A stretch of 64,000 bases of DNA from SB25 sp029560875 (GTDB taxonomy: Bacteria; Bacteroidota; Bacteroidia; Bacteroidales; Tenuifilaceae). The translations under genes and the position numbers were made by a program. Of the stretch, positions 57,216 through 64,000 are shown one piece after another. The first letter of the stretch is position 1; every line of letters starts with the position of its first letter. The stretch spans positions 1 to 64,000 of the forward strand of contig DAOOPM010000017.1 of assembly GCA_035388225.1 (NCBI GenBank), written 5' to 3'. Below the pieces are notes generated by a model. That model did not search any database. It was given only the letters and a program-made list of their open reading frames with translations, and had not been told where the DNA came from.

Positions 57216-57590
57216 ATGGAATCGAAAAAAATTCTTTTAGTAGAGGATTCACGGATTATCCAGCTCTTAATTCAGACTGTATTGTGTGATTATGGCTACG
57301 AATTGAAATTTGTGTCTAATGGGCAGGAGGCTTTGGCTGAACTTAAAAAGCAAAAACCAGACCTGTTAATACTTGATATTATGATGCCAGTAATGGATGG
57401 TTTTGTTTTGCTCGATAAACTTGAGAAACCATTTACCTTCCCTGTTCTTATCGTTTCGGCCCGTGCGGATTACGAGAGCATAGGAAAAGCAATGGAACTA
57501 GGGGCTAGCGATTACCTTATAAAGCCTTTCAACTCTACCAATCTAATTAATAAGGTTGAAGGACTGCTAGTTCATAAAAAAAACATTTGA
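57216..57590 (+). CDS. Single-domain response regulator
   Basis: A 124-residue receiver only: KKILLVEDSRIIQLLIQTVL, phospho-acceptor Asp54 in LLILDIMMPVMDGFVL, Ser/Thr in LIVSARADYES and Lys in DYLIKPFNSTN. There is no output domain. The ATG at 57216 (MESKKIL) is the likely start. It lies 67 bp after the LuxR-type regulator and may be a phosphate sink or a protein-binding switch in the same pathway. Confidence 0.9.
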   Translation: MESKKILLVEDSRIIQLLIQTVLCDYGYELKFVSNGQEALAELKKQKPDLLILDIMMPVMDGFVLLDKLEKPFTFPVLIVSARADYESIGKAMELGASDYLIKPFNSTNLINKVEGLLVHKKNI

Positions 57591-57878
57591 TAACTATTAG
57601 TCTGCTTGTAATTGTAAGTGATTTATTTTAAGGTTATTCAAATCTGACTTTTTTCAACTTGTTCGTATTGAATAAACCTGCCAACCGGTAGGCTGTTGTA
57701 CATAATTTAATCATTACGTTTGTTATTGTTTTTTAAGTAGATTCCAATTTCGAACTGATGATTGTTAGGTGGATAAATTAATCTTAAAGATTGGAATAGT
57801 CTTACATCAGTTTGTCCAATTCGCTTTATTAGCATACTTTTGGCTTGTTCATTTACAAATCTATAAGCTATAAAGCTG

Positions 57879-58307
57879 ATGCCAAAGTCTATTCCATTTG
57901 AGTTGGTTGAGTTAGAGCCAGAGAGTTACCATATACTGGTTGATGCAACCATTAATGGCGAGCCTGTGAAATTGATTGTCGATTCTGGTGCATCGCGCTC
58001 TGTTTTTGACAAAATCTATGATTCAGGTCAAAGGATAGAAGGCATCTCCGAGACTGTTGCTGTTGGATTTATGTCCGATAATGTGAACATAGAGCTGGCA
58101 TCAATTCCCAGTTTGATAGTTGTAGGTGTTAAGTTTAAGGATTTCCCTATAGCATTAGCCGACCTTTCATCGTTACGTGAACTCTACAAAAGCATAACAG
58201 GTTTCAATGTTGCTGGTTTGTTAGGCTGCGATTTTTTGGTTCAAAACGTATCGACTATTAATTTTAGGTCGAAAAAAATTTTCATTCTGGAGCAAAATCG
58301 AAATTGA
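57879..58307 (+). CDS. Retropepsin-like aspartic protease domain protein
   Basis: A 142-residue protein with one pepsin-like half: LVDATINGEPVKLIVDSGAS with the catalytic DSGA(S) triad, then a flap-like region and VAGLLGCDFLVQNVSTINFR, where the hydrophobic-hydrophobic-Gly motif should be. The size equals a retropepsin monomer, so activity would need dimerisation. No signal peptide is seen, so it is probably cytosolic. Substrates in bacteria for this group are unknown. The 288-bp stretch before it holds no recognisable gene. Confidence 0.82.
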   Translation: MPKSIPFELVELEPESYHILVDATINGEPVKLIVDSGASRSVFDKIYDSGQRIEGISETVAVGFMSDNVNIELASIPSLIVVGVKFKDFPIALADLSSLRELYKSITGFNVAGLLGCDFLVQNVSTINFRSKKIFILEQNRN

Positions 58308-58375
58308 TAAAACACAGTGAATTAGCTTTAGCATACGTATAATCTTCAATCAAAAATCGGGCGGTTGTAATAAAC

Positions 58376-58407
58376 TTGATTATTTCTCAAAAAAAGTAAT
58401 ATATTTG
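58376..58407 (+). promoter_or_regulatory. Promoter of secDF
   Basis: TTG (58376-58378) and TATATTTG (58400-58407), 21 bp apart, fit the Bacteroidota promoter pattern; the ATG of secDF lies about 52 bp after the -7 box. Confidence 0.65.
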
Positions 58408-58459
58408 CCCGATATTTTCGGAAACAAGCAAATTTTCAAATTATTAAATATTTTAAACA

Positions 58460-61453
58460 ATGCAGAATAAAGGTGCGATACGGTTTATTGCCATTGCATT
58501 AGCGCTAGTTTGCGTTTTTCAGCTTTCGTTTACTTTGGTTACCAAAAGGGTAGAGAAGAAAGCTAGAGAGTATGCTTTGGTTGGCAGTGATGTAGATAAA
58601 AAGAAGGAAAGTCACTACCTCGATTCAGTTTCAACAGAAACTGTGTATAATTTCCTTTGGGTGCGCAAATACACTTACAAAGAGTGTAAGGAACGCGAAA
58701 TCAACTTAGGTTTGGACCTTAAAGGCGGTATGAACGTTATGCTTGAGGTTTCGGTTACCGACCTTGTGCGTGCACTTTCAAACAATAGCAAGGATTCATC
58801 CTTTGTAAAGGCAATGGATGTTGCGATGAAGATGCCCGGTAACGAGCACTTTATCGATAAGTTTGGCAAAGCATTCCAACAGGTTGCTCCAAATGCAAAA
58901 CTTGCCTCAATTTTTAGCACTCAAGATCTTCGTGGTCGAGTTAACTTTGACTCTTCAAATGAGGATGTTCTAAAAGTTCTAAAGGAAGAAGCTGAAGGGG
59001 CTATCGATAACTCGTTCAACATTCTTCGTAATCGTATCGATAAGTTTGGTGTAGCACAACCAAACATTCAGCGTATGGAGAACTCTGGTTTAATTGTAAT
59101 TGAATTACCAGGGGTAAAAGAGCCAGAGCGTGTTCGTAAACTGCTACAAGGAACAGCCAGTTTGGAGTTTTGGGAAACTTATGAGTTTACTGATGTTTAT
59201 CCAAGTTTTATTGCTGCTAACAATAAATTAGTTGAGATTCAAGCCGCAATGGCTCCTGCTGAAGAAACTAAAGCTGCAACAGAGTTAACAGCAACGAAAG
59301 ATAGCACAAACGAAGACTTACTCAATAAACTTCAACAAAGCGAAACCAAGGATTCTGCCGATATCGCAAATGCAGATATGGCAAAGAAATTTCCTCTTTT
59401 CTCCTTGCTCCGTCCTAACTTAAACATGCAAAATCAGCCTTCTGTTGGTCCAATGGTAGGTATGGCTCATCATAAGGATACCGCAAGAATTAACGAAATT
59501 CTTGCTATGGAACAAATTCGTGCTCTTTTCCCTGGTGATGTGAAATTCTTATGGGGCGTTAAATCTCCAAAATGGGATCAGACCGAAAGCATGTATGAAC
59601 TTATTGCTATCAAATTAACTAGCCGTGAAGGAAAAGCTCCGTTGGATGGTGGTGCCATTACCGATGCTCGCGATGCATTTGGCGACCAAAAAGGAACTGC
59701 CGAGGTTGATATGGGTATGGATGCAGAGGGTGCTAGGATTTGGGCTCGCTTAACTGGCGAAAATATTGGAAAGTGTATTGCAATTGTTCTCGATAACTCC
59801 GTTTACTCTTATCCAAGGGTACAGACTGAGATAAAAGGTGGCCGTTCACAAATTACAGGCGATTTCACCATTAATGAGGCAAAAGACTTAGCAAACGTTC
59901 TTAAATCAGGTAAACTTCCTGCTCCTGCTCATATTATTAAGGAAGAGTTAGTAGGCCCTTCACTTGGCAAGGAAGCTATCAACTCGGGTATGAACTCATT
60001 CCTTGCCTCGTTTATTGTGGTACTTATTTATATGTTGTTCTACTATAGCCGTAGAGCAGGTTTAGTTGCCGATATTGTTTTGCTGATTAACCTATTTTTT
60101 ATGATGGGTATTTTAGCATCGTTTGGAGCAACTCTAACATTACCTGGTATTGCTGGTATTGTTCTTACAATGGGTATGGCAGTGGATGCCAACGTGCTTA
60201 TTTTTGAACGTATACGTGAGGAGATAAGGTCTGGTAAAGGTTTAAGCCTTGCAATTAAGGAGGGTTTCAGCAATGCATTATCTGCGATTATCGACGGTAA
60301 CGTTACAACTCTTCTAACTGGGGTAATTCTTTACATCTTCGGTTCTGGACCAATCCGTGGTTTTGCTACAACTCTTGTAATTGGTATTCTTACAACATTA
60401 TTTACAGGTATTTTCATTACCCGTTTAATTATTCTATGGATGGAGAAACGTAATATGACTTTAACATTCTCTACCAAGTTTACTGAGAATGCCTTCCGTG
60501 GATTAAAGATTGACTTTATCGGTATCAGAAAGTATGGTTATATCTTCTCTATTGCTGTAATTGTAGTTGCATTTTCATCGTTGGCTATTAGAGGATTGAA
60601 CCCTGGTATCGATTTCGTTGGAGGTCGCTCGTATATTATCCGTTACGAAAAACCAGTAACTACCGTTGAGGTTGCTAACCAAATGAAAGCTGTGTTTGGT
60701 GGCGAGGCTCCTGAGGTTAAAACCATTGGTTCTGCAAATCAGGTGAAAGTTACAACCAAGTATAAAATTGCTTCAACCGATCCAACTGTGGATGGCGAGG
60801 TTGACTCTTTAATGTACGCTGGGTCAAAGCCATTCATGTCAAGCGATGTAACTTTCAACGATTTCCAAAACAACTTTAAGCAAAGTTCTATTAAGGTAGG
60901 ACCAACTATTGCACAAGACATTAAGAGGGATGCATTTATTGCGGTTATAGCTGCTCTATTTGCAATCTTCCTTTATATCTTAGTTCGTTTCCGTTACTGG
61001 AGTTACAGTGCTGGAGCGGTAGCATCATTGGCTCACGATGCAATATTTACTATTGGATTATTCTCAATACTATACTTCAGAGTTCCTTTTGGTCTTGAAG
61101 TTGACCAATCGTTTATTGCGGCAATTCTTACAATTATTGGTTACTCAATTAACGATACCGTAATTATCTTCGACCGTATTCGTGAGTACACAAAACTACA
61201 CCCTAAACACTCAAGAAGAGATAATATAAACAATGCTATTAACGATACTTTGAGCCGTACATTCTCAACATCGTTCTCCACATTGGTTGTATTAATTCCT
61301 ATTTTCTTCTTTGGTGGTGAGGTTATCCGTGGATTTATCTTTGCCTTGATTATGGGTATTGGCGTTGGTACTTACTCTTCGGTATTTGTTGCTACACCAC
61401 TAGCTTACGATATTGAGCAGTGGTGGGAGAAGAGAAAAGCAAGAAAGAAATAA
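58460..61453 (+). CDS. secDF: Protein translocase subunit SecDF (fused)
   Basis: A 997-residue fusion of SecD and SecF, the proton-driven partner of SecYEG in protein export. SecD part: N-terminal anchor, NLGLDLKGGMNVMLEVSVTD, P1 periplasmic domain, then GKEAINSGMNSFLASFIVVL and MGMAVDANVLIFERIREEIR with FSNALSAIIDGNVTTLLTGV. SecF part: GLNPGIDFVGGRSYIIRYEK, then RFRYWSYSAGAVASLAHDAI, TIIGYSINDTVIIFDRIREY. A long low-complexity insertion (around residue 270-310, rich in Ala, Thr and Lys) is present in P1. Fusion is usual in Bacteroidota. Ends with a strong terminator. Confidence 0.96.
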   Translation: MQNKGAIRFIAIALALVCVFQLSFTLVTKRVEKKAREYALVGSDVDKKKESHYLDSVSTETVYNFLWVRKYTYKECKEREINLGLDLKGGMNVMLEVSVTDLVRALSNNSKDSSFVKAMDVAMKMPGNEHFIDKFGKAFQQVAPNAKLASIFSTQDLRGRVNFDSSNEDVLKVLKEEAEGAIDNSFNILRNRIDKFGVAQPNIQRMENSGLIVIELPGVKEPERVRKLLQGTASLEFWETYEFTDVYPSFIAANNKLVEIQAAMAPAEETKAATELTATKDSTNEDLLNKLQQSETKDSADIANADMAKKFPLFSLLRPNLNMQNQPSVGPMVGMAHHKDTARINEILAMEQIRALFPGDVKFLWGVKSPKWDQTESMYELIAIKLTSREGKAPLDGGAITDARDAFGDQKGTAEVDMGMDAEGARIWARLTGENIGKCIAIVLDNSVYSYPRVQTEIKGGRSQITGDFTINEAKDLANVLKSGKLPAPAHIIKEELVGPSLGKEAINSGMNSFLASFIVVLIYMLFYYSRRAGLVADIVLLINLFFMMGILASFGATLTLPGIAGIVLTMGMAVDANVLIFERIREEIRSGKGLSLAIKEGFSNALSAIIDGNVTTLLTGVILYIFGSGPIRGFATTLVIGILTTLFTGIFITRLIILWMEKRNMTLTFSTKFTENAFRGLKIDFIGIRKYGYIFSIAVIVVAFSSLAIRGLNPGIDFVGGRSYIIRYEKPVTTVEVANQMKAVFGGEAPEVKTIGSANQVKVTTKYKIASTDPTVDGEVDSLMYAGSKPFMSSDVTFNDFQNNFKQSSIKVGPTIAQDIKRDAFIAVIAALFAIFLYILVRFRYWSYSAGAVASLAHDAIFTIGLFSILYFRVPFGLEVDQSFIAAILTIIGYSINDTVIIFDRIREYTKLHPKHSRRDNINNAINDTLSRTFSTSFSTLVVLIPIFFFGGEVIRGFIFALIMGIGVGTYSSVFVATPLAYDIEQWWEKRKARKK

Positions 61454-61470
61454 TTTATTTTTGATAATAT

Positions 61471-61510
61471 AAGAGAGGCTCAACCGATGGTTGAGCCTCT
61501 CTTGTTTTAA
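61471..61510 (+). terminator. Intrinsic terminator of secDF
   Basis: A 15-bp perfect stem, 61471-61485 with 61489-61503 (core GAGGCTCAACC / GGTTGAGCCTC), a 3-nt loop and a following T-rich stretch. Confidence 0.92.
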
Positions 61511-61568
61511 ATAAGCCATTTCAGGAACGGTTCATTTTTATTATCTTGCGGATAAATCAATTTAAAAC

Positions 61569-63062
61569 ATGGAGATTACAATCGAGCTAGTTTTGTTAGC
61601 AATTTCGGTACTTTTTTTCTTGAGTCTTATCGCAAGTAAGGCTGGTTATAAATTTGGAGTACCTGCTTTACTCCTTTTTTTAACTGTTGGGATGTTGAGC
61701 GGTAGTGATGGGTTGGGAATTCAGTTCGAGAATATTCATGCAACACAAGTAGTTGGAACAATAGCCCTTAGTATAATTCTTTTTTCAGGGGGATTGGATA
61801 CTAAAATCTCGGAAATTAAGCCGGTTATGTATCAGGGTGTGTTATTGGCAACGTTAGGTGTATTGTTAACGGCACTTTTTACAGGACTTTTCATATGGTG
61901 GATTTTAGGAATGACCTATAGTTCGGCAGGGATTGGTTTTATTACCGCTCTGTTGTTGGCTTCAACAATGTCATCCACCGATTCGGCTTCCGTTTTTTCC
62001 ATACTTCGTTCCAAAGGATTATACCTTAAAAATAATCTAAGGCCAATGTTAGAGCTAGAGAGCGGAAGTAACGACCCCATGGCTTATGTCTTGACAATCA
62101 CGTTGATTGAGTTAATAAAGATGGGTAGTACACCAAATTATGGCATTGCAATAGGTATGTTGCTGTTACAGTTGGCTATTGGTGCTTTGCTAGGTGTTTT
62201 ATTAGGAAAATTGGCTGTTTATGTGGCAAATAATATTAAAATTGATAATAATTCGCTTTATCCCATATTGCTATTAACTATATGTCTATTTATTTTTTCC
62301 TCAGTTTATTTTTTAAAAGGAAACGCCTACTTGGCTGTTTACATTTCTGGATTAGTTATAGGCAATTCAAGGTTCATTCATAAACGCTCATCGCTTAATT
62401 TCTTCGATGGTCTAGCATGGCTTAGCCAGTTGTTAATGTTCCTTACGCTTGGGTTATTGGTAAATCCCCACGAGTTAGTTCCAATAATAATTCCTGGTTT
62501 AATAATCAGTTTGGTAATGATATTTATTACACGCCCATTGGGTGTTTTTATATCGCTTTTGCCTTTTCGTAAAATGCCAGTCAAGGATAAGGTTTTTGTT
62601 TCATGGGTAGGATTGCGTGGAGCAGTTCCAATTATTTTTGCAATTATAGCTCTTGATGCTGAAGTTCCCCACGCACGATTAATATTCAACATAGTATTCT
62701 TCTGCACTCTGGTTTCGCTTTTAATTCAGGGAACTACATTGCCACGTATGGCAGCACTGCTCAAGTTAGTCGATAGAAGAAAAAAAGTAAAAGCTCTGGA
62801 GAGTTTCGATGTGGAGTTTTCCGATGAGATTAAATCTGTTGCAACTGAAATAACCCTTAACGCCCAATCCTTGTCTAATGGATATCGTTTAATGGATCTT
62901 CCTTTACCCGAAAAAACCTTGGCAGTAATGGTTAAGCGCAATAATAAATTTTTTATTCCTACTGGAACAACTGTCTTGTGCGAGGATGATAAGTTGCTAA
63001 TTATTACCGACGACCATGAAGTATTAATGGAAACATTAAAAAATATGGGCATTCATGAATAA
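61569..63062 (+). CDS. Potassium/proton antiporter, CvrA/NhaP2 type
   Basis: A 497-residue CPA1-type cation/proton antiporter. Twelve or more spans; conserved blocks are LFSGGLDTKISEIKPVMYQG, ASTMSSTDSASVFSILRSKG and ELESGSNDPMAYVLTITLIE with the acidic ion-binding residues. The C-terminal 90 residues are a TrkA-C-like domain (LMDLPLPEKTLAVMVKRNNK, VLCEDDKLLIITDDHE). That combination matches the CvrA/NhaP2 K+/H+ antiporter. A single-gene unit with its own terminator. Confidence 0.92.
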   Translation: MEITIELVLLAISVLFFLSLIASKAGYKFGVPALLLFLTVGMLSGSDGLGIQFENIHATQVVGTIALSIILFSGGLDTKISEIKPVMYQGVLLATLGVLLTALFTGLFIWWILGMTYSSAGIGFITALLLASTMSSTDSASVFSILRSKGLYLKNNLRPMLELESGSNDPMAYVLTITLIELIKMGSTPNYGIAIGMLLLQLAIGALLGVLLGKLAVYVANNIKIDNNSLYPILLLTICLFIFSSVYFLKGNAYLAVYISGLVIGNSRFIHKRSSLNFFDGLAWLSQLLMFLTLGLLVNPHELVPIIIPGLIISLVMIFITRPLGVFISLLPFRKMPVKDKVFVSWVGLRGAVPIIFAIIALDAEVPHARLIFNIVFFCTLVSLLIQGTTLPRMAALLKLVDRRKKVKALESFDVEFSDEIKSVATEITLNAQSLSNGYRLMDLPLPEKTLAVMVKRNNKFFIPTGTTVLCEDDKLLIITDDHEVLMETLKNMGIHE

Positions 63063-63063
63063 A

Positions 63064-63089
63064 AAAGGACAGGCTTTCACCTGTCCTTT
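63064..63089 (+). terminator. Intrinsic terminator of the antiporter gene
   Basis: AAAGGACAGG (63064-63073) pairs with CCTGTCCTTT (63080-63089) over a 6-nt loop, 1 bp after the stop codon. The T-run is short. Confidence 0.8.
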
Positions 63090-63265
63090 GCGGCTCTGTA
63101 TTTCGTTTTAGATTGAATTATTTTTGGTAACCTCTATTGAAACCTAAAACTTGCTTGTGATTTTTGTTGAAAATCTTTAAATTTACAGCACTATTTTCCA
63201 ATCTAAACTAATACCTGAACCTATGAATTCCCTGACTGTGACGAGTCGGGGTTTTCTTTTTTGTA
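63090..63265 (+). ncRNA. Candidate small RNA with its own terminator
   Basis: No ORF of note lies here, but an intrinsic terminator does: CCCTGACT (63232-63239) pairs with AGTCGGGG (63246-63253), followed by TTTTCTTTTTTG. It is 143 bp after the antiporter terminator and 308 bp before mutS, so it must end a separate transcript or be a back-up terminator. I do not recognise the RNA and could not place a convincing promoter. Confidence 0.3.
63232..63265 (+). terminator. Intrinsic terminator not linked to a gene
   Basis: An 8-bp stem with one G-T pair, 6-nt loop and a 12-nt T-rich tail. The minus strand lacks a T-run, so it acts on plus-strand transcripts. Confidence 0.8.
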
Positions 63266-63573
63266 ATAGACGACAAAAGTACCCATTCGTTTATGTACAA
63301 AGTGTTAAATTTTTATGTTTTTCGACGATTTTAACTCTTTTTTACGTTTATTAGCTAAACGAACGTTGAATTAACGCTCTGAGAATCAGTTTTTGAGTTG
63401 TTGTTATTCATATAACAACCAAGTTTTATTTGCACTTATTGAAGTTCTACTGCTCTTATTAAGTTGTTAGCTAAATCTTTGTTATTCAAACAAACACTTT
63501 GGTTATTATTGATAATTTTGTCAATTCAATATTTATCTAAGGTCTGAAAATCTTTAATCTAGAGTTTTGAAAA
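63266..63573. other. 308-bp intergenic region upstream of mutS
   Basis: AT-rich, without a gene. It should hold the mutS promoter, but no clear TTG / TAnnTTTG pair was seen. Confidence 0.4.
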
Positions 63574-64000
63574 GTGAGCGAGCAAAGTGATATTAATATT
63601 GTGGAAACCCCACTGATGAAGCAGTACCTGAGCATCAAGCGTCAACATCCCGATGCTATTTTACTCTTTCGTGTTGGCGATTTCTACGAAACATTTGGCG
63701 AGGATGCCATTAAAGCGTCCGAGATTTTAGGTATCACTTTAACTCGTCGGGCTAATGGTGCTGCTCAATATGTAGAGTTGGCAGGCTTTCCTCACCATGC
63801 TTTGGACACATATTTGCCAAAGCTTGTACGTGCAGGTCAACGTGTTGCAATTTGCGAACAACTCGAGGATCCCAAGAAAACTAAAACCATTGTTAAGCGG
63901 GGTATTACTGAGCTTGTAACACCTGGTGTATCATACAACGATAACGTTCTTGAGCGCAAGGAAAATAACTTTTTAGCTTGTGTTTTTCTCGATAAAAAAT
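63574..64000 (+). CDS. mutS: DNA mismatch repair protein MutS, 3' end beyond window
   Basis: The mismatch-recognition ATPase of DNA repair. About 142 N-terminal codons are visible, all within mismatch-binding domain I: ETPLMKQYLSIKRQHPDAIL, then LLFRVGDFYETFGEDAIKAS with the Phe-x-Glu mismatch wedge (FYETF), and QRVAICEQLEDPKKTK. The start is GTG 63574: an in-frame stop is 6 bp upstream and the first ATG (63616) would cut into the conserved PLMKQY block. The gene continues past the right edge. Confidence 0.95.
   Translation, partial: MSEQSDINIVETPLMKQYLSIKRQHPDAILLFRVGDFYETFGEDAIKASEILGITLTRRANGAAQYVELAGFPHHALDTYLPKLVRAGQRVAICEQLEDPKKTKTIVKRGITELVTPGVSYNDNVLERKENNFLACVFLDKK

Noticed and set aside
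57591..57878. tRNA or short gene between the lone receiver and the retropepsin-like gene
   Set aside because: No tRNA arm sequences (e.g. a GGTTCGAATCC-like arm) or coding frame of note were found.

Overview
The window reads as the chromosome of a Bacteroidota bacterium, most like Bacteroidales. Support: genes start without clear Shine-Dalgarno sequences; several promoters fit the TTG / TAnnTTTG pattern of this phylum; SecD and SecF are fused; a DUF4783-type gene sits by nadC and rlmH; exported GH2, GH20 and GH92 glycosidases and a MutA/MutB methylmalonyl-CoA mutase are present. Genus or species cannot be read from the sequence. No rRNA, tRNA, CRISPR array or prophage was seen. Both window ends cut genes: glutamine synthetase on the left and mutS on the right.

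Layout. 1-13.7 kb: glutamine synthetase, a six-PAS hybrid histidine kinase, a minus-strand DUF4783-nadC-yihY-pdxH operon, rlmH, an NtrY-like membrane kinase and a POT-like transporter. 13.8-16.7 kb: an LPP20-like secreted protein, a decayed metallo-beta-lactamase remnant, an MFS transporter and a YfaP-like protein. 16.8-21.3 kb: mutA and mutB with a four-helix-bundle gene wedged between them. 21.6-32 kb: small secreted proteins, an archaeal-type GatD/GatE pair, a GH20 hexosaminidase, a nitroreductase, a beta-propeller protein, and a Y1 transposase followed by four small palindromes. 32.2-34.7 kb: an acyl-activating / carrier / acyltransferase fusion. 34.8-40.3 kb: a nine-gene arsenic operon starting at arsR, with a second four-helix-bundle gene wedged between arsC and acr3. 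41.2-50.2 kb: a mannoside-utilisation operon (LacI regulator, sugar MFS, ROK kinase, GH2 beta-mannosidase, GH92 alpha-mannosidase). 50.2-64 kb: flotillin and NfeD-like pair, CDF metal exporter, a PAS kinase with two response regulators, a retropepsin-like protein, SecDF, a K+/H+ antiporter and the start of mutS.

The most unusual signal is a set of inverted-repeat units placed exactly at gene junctions inside operons. The clearest is a 440-bp unit in the arsenic operon with perfect 32-bp inverted arms around a four-helix-bundle gene; its outer arm overlaps the arsC stop codon and its other end lies 5 bp from the acr3 start codon. The mutA/mutB junction carries a similar but more diverged unit, and a gene-less hairpin of comparable design abuts the stop codon of the ROK gene. 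The encoded proteins belong to the family found in 23S rRNA intervening sequences, so these may be protein-coding relatives of such sequences that tolerate operon insertion, possibly through RNA processing. Other points of interest are GatDE in a bacterium, the metallo-beta-lactamase fossil, the palindrome array by the Y1 transposase, and a shared C-terminal module on two unrelated glycosidases.

Regulation is visible in places: tandem ATTTCG-N8-CGAAAT sites upstream of arsR, a 14-bp LacI-type palindrome upstream of the mannoside operon, and many intrinsic terminators at unit ends.
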